From: Euryarchaeota archaeon UBA106
Lineage (GTDB): Archaea; Thermoplasmatota; Poseidoniia; Poseidoniales; Thalassarchaeaceae
Reading direction: 5' to 3'
DNA: 10,696 nucleotides
Assembly: GCA_002502365.1 (NCBI GenBank)
Contig: DAOJ01000061.1
Span: 1 to 10,696, forward strand
Program-made: the position numbers and the translations under genes
Notes under the pieces: generated by a model
Told to the model about the DNA's origin: nothing
What the model saw: only the letters and a program-made list of their open reading frames with translations
Databases searched by the model: none
Part shown: piece by piece, positions 1 through 4,750 of the stretch
Numbering within the stretch: position 1 is the first letter of the stretch
How the letters are laid out: the number at the start of each line of letters is the position of its first letter

Positions 1-110
1 CCTAAATCAAAGACAATATGGCGTGTTTCCTTTCTGGAACCTTCACCATTGAGGACGAAGTTCTCAGTTAATTTAGAGGCATACGGATTTTTTGCACTCC
101 AGTCAGACAT
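1..110 (-). CDS. Flavoprotein reductase FAD-binding module, N-terminal fragment (sulfite reductase alpha / diflavin reductase-like)
   Basis: This gene is cut by the left window edge and only its first 36 codons are present. The start ATG is at 110-108 on the minus strand. It is preceded at 120-116 by GGTGA, which matches the archaeal anti-Shine-Dalgarno sequence with a 5-nt spacer, so the start is well supported. The visible protein begins MSDWSAKNPYASKL and continues ENFVLNGEGSRKETRHIVFDL. The pattern N-P-(F/Y)-x-A-x-(V/L)-x-E-N-x-x-L-N then K-E-T-R-H-I is typical of the start of the FAD-binding module in NADPH-sulfite reductase flavoprotein and cytochrome P450 reductase-like proteins, which pass electrons from NADPH through FAD. 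Nothing precedes this module, so a flavodoxin (FMN) domain is absent at the N-terminus. It is divergent to the metallo-hydrolase gene at 231. The family call rests on a short stretch, and the exact electron acceptor cannot be told. Confidence 0.68.
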   Translation of the reverse strand, partial: MSDWSAKNPYASKLTENFVLNGEGSRKETRHIVFDL

Positions 111-230
111 AGTACTCACCAGCGTGCTGCCGACCCGAAGGCCGTTTATCAAACAAAGGGGATAAGGTTCGCCCGCGTAGCGGGCGTTGCGACCCGAATG
201 GCTCAAGTCATAGACGCCACATGGAGAGTC
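111..230. promoter_or_regulatory. Divergent intergenic region with direct repeat and GC-rich hairpin
   Basis: This is the control region between the minus-strand flavoprotein gene and the plus-strand hydrolase. It contains the direct repeat CGACCCGAA at 131-139 and again at 190-198. It also contains a perfect 7-bp inverted repeat, CGCCCGC-GTA-GCGGGCG, at 170-186. The hairpin has no T-run after it, so an operator or 5' leader structure is more likely than a terminator. I could not identify a convincing TATA/BRE pair for either gene. A regulatory role is inferred from position and symmetry only. Confidence 0.4.
170..186. repeat. Perfect GC-rich inverted repeat (7-bp arms, 3-bp centre)
   Basis: CGCCCGC at 170-176 and GCGGGCG at 180-186 are exact reverse complements around GTA. 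The element sits 45 bp before the preferred hydrolase start at 231, and 12 bp before an alternative ATG at 198. It is markedly GC-rich against its surroundings. It could be a regulator binding site or an RNA hairpin in the leader. Confidence 0.6.
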
Positions 231-1028
231 ATGCCTCGCGTGCAGTTCCTCGGCACTGGGAATGCATTTTCACCTCATGGAAGAATGCACGCGCTAGTTT
301 TAATCGATGGGAATATATTGGTCGATGCCCCACCAACATTACTACCTCAATTACGACGTGTTGGTGTGTCAAGCCATGAGATTGACCACCTATTGTTTAC
401 ACATTGGCATGCAGATCATATGTTCGGGTTTCCATTCTTCATCTTAGAAAGAAAGGTAGTTTCTAATGCTGGAACGCCTTTGAATGTCTATCTTAGACCT
501 AAGGGTAAAGAGATTCTCTCGAACCTAAGTAATGTTGGATTTCCTGGAAGCTTGAATGAAGTTCTAAACGATGATATTAATTGGTTAGAAGATGAATCTG
601 GAGAATTACAAAATTCGGAATGGAGTTACGAAAGATTCCGAGTCGTACATACTCCTGAAACTGACCCACATGGGTATATGTTGACTCACAAGAGTGGATT
701 CAAATTATTGCATTGTGGAGACTCTGGACCTTGTGAGGAAATTGAAAATAGAGCCTCTGAAGCAGATGTGATTTTGATTGAAATGGGCGTTCCTGATTTT
801 GTTGAAAGCCCTAACCACCATAACCCAAGACAAGTCAATGCCCTATCTGAAAGACATCCCGATGCAACAATTCTGGTAACACATAATTTTGCTGATGCGA
901 TTGGTCATGAAGGTGGTTTTCAATCACCAGAACTCAATGAAGGAATTATTCAATTAGAAGACGGTGATGAATTGATTATAGGTAATAATGGAGAAGAATT
1001 CATGTTAAAAAAAACTCATGAAAAATAA
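231..1028 (+). CDS. Metallo-beta-lactamase-fold hydrolase (RNase Z / PhnP-like branch)
   Basis: This is a 265-residue metal-dependent hydrolase of the metallo-beta-lactamase fold, presumably cytoplasmic since no signal peptide is visible. It opens with FLGTGNAF, the first strand typical of the RNase Z / PhnP / cyclic phosphodiesterase-like branch. The zinc motif T-H-W-H-A-D-H is at residues 57-63. Further candidate metal ligands are H140 or H147, D164 in HCGDSG, and H218 in VTHNF, in the usual order and spacing. The length suits a single-domain family member. The start chosen is ATG 231, because GGAG lies 4 nt upstream and the fold begins at once. An in-frame ATG at 198 would add 11 residues with no ribosome binding site. 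Enzymes of this branch cleave phosphodiesters (tRNA 3' ends, cyclic phosphates), but I cannot assign a substrate. The next 393 bp are gene-free. Confidence 0.85.
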   Translation: MPRVQFLGTGNAFSPHGRMHALVLIDGNILVDAPPTLLPQLRRVGVSSHEIDHLLFTHWHADHMFGFPFFILERKVVSNAGTPLNVYLRPKGKEILSNLSNVGFPGSLNEVLNDDINWLEDESGELQNSEWSYERFRVVHTPETDPHGYMLTHKSGFKLLHCGDSGPCEEIENRASEADVILIEMGVPDFVESPNHHNPRQVNALSERHPDATILVTHNFADAIGHEGGFQSPELNEGIIQLEDGDELIIGNNGEEFMLKKTHEK

Positions 1029-1421
1029 CTTCTATAAATATGATAACTGATTATTACAAATTTATTGATAATAAGTATAACCTAACTTATGCAAAAATAA
1101 CGCTATCCTCGCATATGTGTATTGGCTACTTTGAAAAAATAGTCTCTAAATCTAGAAATCTATCAGTGAAAAAAGTAAACTGATATTAGGTTGAATCTGA
1201 AAAAATGGCTTACTGAATTGTAACTTTATACCGGACGGACTATAGATTATTAAAAAAAATACTCATATCATAGACTTACAAAATGAGGCAATTCCTTACC
1301 ACAGGTCCGGCAACTTTCATTACCTGTAACGCCCTCGTCTAGAATCCGCGTTTGCTTCCGATGACTCCAGACATAGGATGATTTAGTAGACTTGGATTGA
1401 TTAGTGGTTGTGTGTTAAAAA
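1029..1421. other. Candidate replication origin: AT-rich gene-free stretch before orc1/cdc6
   Basis: No gene is visible in this 393-bp stretch, which is clearly more AT-rich than its flanks. Archaeal origins are very often placed directly beside orc1/cdc6, which starts at 1422. Repeats seen: TGAAAAAA at 1132, 1167 and 1198 (31-35 bp apart); AACTGAT at 1045 and 1178; AACCTAA at 1079-1085 facing TTAGGTT at 1186-1192; CCGGAC at 1231-1236 facing GTCCGG at 1305-1310; ACAGGT at 1301-1306 facing ACCTGT at 1322-1327. A run of A residues at 1252-1259 could serve as part of an unwinding element. I did not find a convincing copy of the classic origin recognition box (TCCA..GGAAAC type), so the origin call is from position and composition. 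The stretch must also contain the orc1/cdc6 promoter. Confidence 0.5.
1301..1327. repeat. Inverted repeat ACAGGT / ACCTGT in the candidate origin
   Basis: ACAGGT (1301-1306) and ACCTGT (1322-1327) are exact reverse complements separated by 15 bp. The left arm overlaps GTCCGG (1305-1310), which is itself the reverse complement of CCGGAC at 1231-1236. These GC-containing motifs stand out in AT-rich DNA about 95-120 bp before the initiator gene. They are candidates for initiator or repressor binding. Confidence 0.35.
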
Positions 1422-2660
1422 ATGGACGGAAATATTTTCGAGAAGATTTTGGGACAAGATTCCCTCTTCCTCGATAGGAAGGCTTTCGACCATGCCTTCG
1501 AGCCTACAACCTTACCTCACCGTGACAGAGAAGTTGAGGCTCTGGTTAGGAATCTAGTTGATGCGCTCAATGGACACATTCCGTCCAACATGTTGCTATA
1601 CGGGGTTCCAGGATCTGGGAAGACTGTCGTTACTAGATTTGTCTTAGGGCAGTTAAGAGAAAAAGGAAAGGAAATGGGGCAATCTGTTCGTACCTACGAG
1701 ATTAATTGTAGACATGTTGATACCCGTTATAGAGTCGTACAAACTTTGGCCAGTAAATTAGCTGAGAGAGGAGACGTTCCAATCCCCTTCACCGGCTGGC
1801 CTACTGACAGAGTTCTAGAAAATTTAGTTGAAAGGATGGATCGCGCTGGTGGGGTGCACATAATCGTACTAGATGAAATTGACAATCTTGTTGAAAGAGC
1901 AGGGGATAACCTCCTCTACAACCTAACCAGTTTGAACACAATTCTTCAACGCTCGAGGTGTTGCATTATTGGAATTAGTAATGATTTGCACTTCACTCAA
2001 TTATTAGACCCTAGGGTGTCTGGCAGGCTTGGTCAAGAAGATCTGATTTTCCACCCATATGGCGCTTCAGAAATTTCTGATATCCTCACTGAGAGAGCCA
2101 AGACCGGACTTCGCGAGGATGTACTAGACCAAGGAGTAGTCCAACTTTGTGCCGCTTTAGCAGCACAAGAACACGGAGATGCTCGACGGGCTTTGGACCT
2201 TCTACGTATCTCAGTGCAGAAAGCCGAACAACGTTCACAGACAAAAGTCGACCCAAGACATGTCAGGCTTGCACAATCTCAATTGGAACATGATCAAGTT
2301 ACTCCGGTATTGCAAACTTTACCTCTGCATCAAAAATTAGTTCTGTTCTCAATTCGAATCAACGAAGATAATGGGCTTAGAAATATTTCAACCGGAGAAG
2401 TATACAGAACATATTCAGATGCTTGTTTGAATGTAAACGTGGAGCCATTAACTCCAAGAAGAATCTCTACACTTCTAAACGAACTTGACACACTTGGAAT
2501 GATTATGGCTCGAAATGTCAGTAAAGGAAGAGGTGGTCGAAGTAAGCAGGTCAACTCTGCAATCCCAAAGACTGTCGATGCAATAACCACTATGAGCGAT
2601 GCAGATCCACTAATTGCAGAAGCCGCTCGTTGCCGCTACCGATTGCAGAGCCATTTGTAA
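1422..2660 (+). CDS. orc1/cdc6: Orc1/Cdc6 family replication initiator
   Basis: This 412-residue AAA+ ATPase binds origin DNA and helps load the MCM helicase in archaea. The Walker A motif GVPGSGKT is at residues 61-68. Walker B, IIVLDEID, ends at 154. The sensor 1 asparagine is about 187 in IIGISND. The sensor 2 segment GDARRALDLL starts near 252. The region from about 295 to the end fits the C-terminal winged helix, including the STGEVYRTY and RRISTLLNELDTLGMI segments. Length and domain order match full archaeal Orc1/Cdc6 (about 380-420 residues). The ATG at 1422 lies just before the IFEKIL segment typical of the N-terminus; no clear ribosome binding site precedes it, so the transcript may be leaderless or nearly so. 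Upstream is the AT-rich candidate origin, and downstream is a palindrome-rich gap. Origin-proximal initiator genes are commonly autoregulated. Family assignment is secure. Confidence 0.95.
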   Translation: MDGNIFEKILGQDSLFLDRKAFDHAFEPTTLPHRDREVEALVRNLVDALNGHIPSNMLLYGVPGSGKTVVTRFVLGQLREKGKEMGQSVRTYEINCRHVDTRYRVVQTLASKLAERGDVPIPFTGWPTDRVLENLVERMDRAGGVHIIVLDEIDNLVERAGDNLLYNLTSLNTILQRSRCCIIGISNDLHFTQLLDPRVSGRLGQEDLIFHPYGASEISDILTERAKTGLREDVLDQGVVQLCAALAAQEHGDARRALDLLRISVQKAEQRSQTKVDPRHVRLAQSQLEHDQVTPVLQTLPLHQKLVLFSIRINEDNGLRNISTGEVYRTYSDACLNVNVEPLTPRRISTLLNELDTLGMIMARNVSKGRGGRSKQVNSAIPKTVDAITTMSDADPLIAEAARCRYRLQSHL

Positions 2661-2761
2661 AATATCCATCATTTGATGAATTTATAGAAGTAATTTACTT
2701 GAAAAATTGAGGCCGTTAAGGGCCTCAAGGGTTAAACCAAGTTCTTAGGTCGCCGAACTCG
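2661..2761. repeat. Cluster of four palindromes after orc1/cdc6
   Basis: Four inverted repeats lie within 72 bp: CATCA-TT-TGATG (2667-2678), AAGTAA-T-TTACTT (2688-2700), TTGAGGCC-GTTAAG-GGCCTCAA (2707-2728, perfect 8-bp arms) and GGTT-A-AACC (2730-2738). The third could form a strong RNA hairpin and may help end the orc1/cdc6 transcript, although no T-run follows it. The others are short and symmetric, like protein-binding sites. The region also has to supply the promoter or leader for the membrane protein at 2762. Confidence 0.5.
2707..2728 (+). terminator. Stem-loop after orc1/cdc6 (possible terminator)
   Basis: Perfect 8-bp arms TTGAGGCC and GGCCTCAA surround a 6-nt loop. The element lies 47 bp past the orc1/cdc6 stop. 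There is no poly-T tract downstream, so it is not a classical intrinsic terminator. It could instead stabilise the 3' end or bind a protein. Confidence 0.35.
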
Positions 2762-3301
2762 ATGTCGCTCGCTGACAACGATTGGTACTCGGCACTTACC
2801 CGTCCGAGTAGAACCGCTTCGACTGTTATGCTATTACTAGGTGGATGGGTTCTATTTCTGACAATCGTCAACCTCGTAGTTGGGGCATATTCAGATGGGG
2901 ATGGGGGCCTGAAAGTATTATGGCTTGGATTCCTAAGTAATGGTACACTTGGAGACATCAATACTAATCATGATGGAATCTCAGTCGTGATTGATGATAT
3001 CGTCTTCGGGATTCTAGGAATTATTTTGGTTGCTCTTGGACATCTAGGAATGAATAAGGCTCTCGAAGGCGGCACTATTTCTGCTATCAAAGGCCTACCT
3101 GACTGTATGTCTGGACTATTTTCTGGTGAACACGGAATTAGAAAGACTGTTGCAGATTGGATGATGGTTATTGCAATAATCTTCTATCTGACCTGGTCTG
3201 TTCAAAACAATACTTGGGTCGACCCGGGAGTGTTTGCAGTTAGCGCAATACCTTTCTGGTTTGGGTTCGGATTTAATTTGTTAGATAAGGCCGAATCTTG
3301 A
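2762..3301 (+). CDS. Small membrane protein with about four transmembrane helices, function unknown
   Basis: I do not recognise this 179-residue protein. It has four hydrophobic stretches long enough to span the membrane, at about residues 20-42 (STVMLLLGGWVLFLTIVNLV), 76-96, 128-147 and 154-174. Between helices 1 and 2 is a polar segment rich in Gly, Asp and Asn (residues 43-75), and between 2 and 3 a loop with a single Cys (residue 115). The last segment is aromatic and glycine-rich (IPFWFGFGFNLL). There is no cleavable signal peptide or catalytic motif. The ATG at 2762 lacks an obvious ribosome binding site. It follows orc1/cdc6 after the palindrome cluster and converges on the CoA gene with only 7 bp between stop codons. 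Nothing in the context gives a function. Confidence 0.72.
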   Translation: MSLADNDWYSALTRPSRTASTVMLLLGGWVLFLTIVNLVVGAYSDGDGGLKVLWLGFLSNGTLGDINTNHDGISVVIDDIVFGILGIILVALGHLGMNKALEGGTISAIKGLPDCMSGLFSGEHGIRKTVADWMMVIAIIFYLTWSVQNNTWVDPGVFAVSAIPFWFGFGFNLLDKAES

Positions 3302-3308
3302 ATCCAGT

Positions 3309-4322
3309 TCAGGCTCTTTGCATCCCGTTGAGTAAATCTTTGCAGCGTGATTTTGAATCAAAGCCAGTCCATCGAAGTACAACTCCTCGGTTTGGCTGAC
3401 CATAGAGAACAACTGCACCTAATGGCGCCAAGGGATGGAGCAGTAGAGGAGCTAAGTCTTCTTCACCGTCAACTTCGATTATACAGGTTCTTCTGCCTTC
3501 ATTCCAATTACTAATCGCATTAGTACAGGCCTCAAATAAATCAGTACTAAGTTGCCCTGGTGGATTTATGCAAGAACGTTTAGTATCATATATCGAATGA
3601 TCGATCTTTGAAGCAAATAGCCACTCTTGTCTCTTGGTCTTACCATCAATTAATGCAATATCGGCAGGACTACCCAAATCTTGCAACGCTTTGACTGTAA
3701 CATCGCCAACGGCGATAATTGGGCCGTGGCTACCAAAGGTTTCTTCCAGAACCGCGCGTATTGCCACACTCGTATCGTCCTCTGGTCCCTCAAACAATCG
3801 ACCAAATGGATCTTTTAGATTGGATTCTACCTCCTTTGTCAAGATTAAATTGGCTTTCCCTATATCCTCTGGAAGGTAGGATTGGCCTTCTTTGTCTATC
3901 TCACCTTGGCGAATTCTAGAACTGGAAATTGGTTTACCATCATGACTCATTACATGCTCGACAGTTAGAATTTCAAGACTTTCCAAACCATTCCTCTGAC
4001 GCATCTGATTAATTCGCTTGCAACCCACTAATGTTTCTGGTGTACATAATATTGCTGAAGCATTCTCATGCCAAGGTGCAGGTCCATCTTCGTCTTCTAG
4101 AATATGAATAGAAATTCGAGAGGAATCTTCACTTATTGATTCTAACAATTTTTCTGACCTTTCTGACCATGATTCAATTCGAGAGTCTTTTGCCTGAGCA
4201 ATTTGATCGCTGGTTAACCATACCTCAAGCCTTTGACACTTTATCAGGCCGTAATCAATCAGTGCCCGATGCCCTGCATGAAAGCGGTCGAATGTGCCGC
4301 CGACCAATCCTAGTGAATGCAT
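3309..4322 (-). CDS. Fused phosphopantetheine adenylyltransferase and GTP-dependent dephospho-CoA kinase
   Basis: This 337-residue protein joins two consecutive enzymes of coenzyme A synthesis. Residues 1 to about 150 are an archaeal-type phosphopantetheine adenylyltransferase (4'-phosphopantetheine + ATP to dephospho-CoA). It shows GGTFDRFHAGH at 8-18, containing the HxGH nucleotidyltransferase motif, and ISSSRIR at 132-138. Residues about 155-337 match DUF359, the archaeal GTP-dependent dephospho-CoA kinase. It shows PIIAVGDVTVKAL at 201-213, IALIDGKTKR at 222-231, CINPPGQLS at 251-259, IEVDGEEDL at 282-290 and VLYGQPNRGVV at 305-315. These two domains are usually separate archaeal proteins, and here they share one reading frame without a break. 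The start ATG at 4322-4320 is preceded by AGGTGG (4334-4329) with a 6-nt spacer. Upstream lies the structured RNA candidate. The two-step role is inferred from both domains looking complete. Confidence 0.9.
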   Translation of the reverse strand: MHSLGLVGGTFDRFHAGHRALIDYGLIKCQRLEVWLTSDQIAQAKDSRIESWSERSEKLLESISEDSSRISIHILEDEDGPAPWHENASAILCTPETLVGCKRINQMRQRNGLESLEILTVEHVMSHDGKPISSSRIRQGEIDKEGQSYLPEDIGKANLILTKEVESNLKDPFGRLFEGPEDDTSVAIRAVLEETFGSHGPIIAVGDVTVKALQDLGSPADIALIDGKTKRQEWLFASKIDHSIYDTKRSCINPPGQLSTDLFEACTNAISNWNEGRRTCIIEVDGEEDLAPLLLHPLAPLGAVVLYGQPNRGVVLRWTGFDSKSRCKDLLNGMQRA

Positions 4323-4361
4323 CGATAACCACCTAGAGTTTGTAGTATTGAGGCCTTTGGA

Positions 4362-4692
4362 AAAAATGTGTGCCCCGGGGCGTAACGGTGACCTTCATCG
4401 CAATGCTCGGGCACCTGACCCACCCCGGGACGTCTGTTGGACTGTGGGGTTGTCCCGTAAGTCATTCCGGTCTCTTCCGTTCTCGGTCGTCCGGGGACCC
4501 ATCACAATCCGACCGCATGTTTTGCCCCGACGATCATTCCCCAGCAGTGGGTCACGTCGGTCTTCGACATACGGCAAATCCCGTTCCGTGGTACCATGAT
4601 TCATCCTACTAACTCCGGCGTGGGGCTTTCGTCGGCATGGTGTTGCCGGTCGGGCGTCATCGAGTCAGGGGATTCATTCATGAACCCCTCGT
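4362..4692 (-). ncRNA. Candidate structured non-coding RNA, family not assigned
   Basis: This is a GC-rich block of about 330 bp with many exact complementary arms: AGGGG-A-TTCAT facing ATGAA-CCCCT (4667-4689), CGGCA/TGCCG (4633-4648), CCGACG/CGTCGG (4527-4560) enclosing CCCA-GCAG-TGGG (4540-4551), CGGTCG/CGACCG (4484-4515), GGGAC/GTCCC (4427-4456) and GTGCCC/GGGCAC (4370-4414). The minus strand is preferred because both neighbours lie on it and because six T residues (A-run 4361-4366 in the given strand) follow the GC-rich arm, as at archaeal poly-U transcription ends. Size suits RNase P RNA or SRP RNA. On the minus strand there are weak resemblances to RNase P (GAAAGCCCC near the 5' end, GATGAA near the 3' end) and GGTCAGGTGC as in SRP helix 8, but the decisive motifs of both families are missing. 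It could be a lineage-specific RNA. Strand and ends are estimates. Confidence 0.45.
4667..4689. repeat. Near-perfect hairpin at the edge of the structured block
   Basis: AGGGGATTCAT (4667-4677) faces ATGAACCCCT (4680-4689), pairing over 10 bp with one bulged base and a 2-nt centre. Short CGAG (4661-4664) and CTCG (4688-4691) flanks are also complementary. On the minus strand it would form the 5'-terminal stem of the RNA candidate; on the plus strand it would be a 3' hairpin without a T-run. Confidence 0.5.
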
Positions 4693-4750
4693 ATAGGAAA
4701 AAGTAGGTTATTTCAGGCAAAATATCAGAATTATCACTTGTTTGACTCAA

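Larger units (their letters stand above)
4323..4750. other. Gene-free interval holding a GC-rich structured block
   Basis: No credible protein gene is present; several frames are open at once only because the block is GC-rich. From about 4362 to 4692 the DNA is much richer in GC than both flanks and full of complementary arms. Bases 4693-4750 are AT-rich and would contain the promoter if the block is transcribed on the minus strand. Bases 4323-4360 hold the leader of the CoA gene, including its AGGTGG ribosome binding site at 4334-4329. Confidence 0.6.

Noticed and set aside
21..38. GTTTCC..TGGAAC resembling a mini origin recognition box
   Set aside because: It lies inside the coding part of the flavoprotein gene, is an imperfect match and is over 1 kb from the initiator gene.
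4294..4612. Overlapping open frames of 69-101 codons on both strands in the GC-rich block
   Set aside because: They overlap in several frames at once, have Arg/Pro/Ser-rich unnatural composition and no ribosome binding sites. They are a by-product of high GC in a structured non-coding block.
4362..4692. Firm call as archaeal SRP RNA
   Set aside because: GGTCAGGTGC is present on the minus strand, but the required AGCAGC partner strand of helix 8 does not follow, and too little sequence remains for the 3' half of helix 5.
4362..4692. Firm call as RNase P RNA
   Set aside because: The first conserved region is only loosely matched and the ACAGAA..CCGGCUU segment that should pair with it in helix P4 is not found near the 3' end of either strand.
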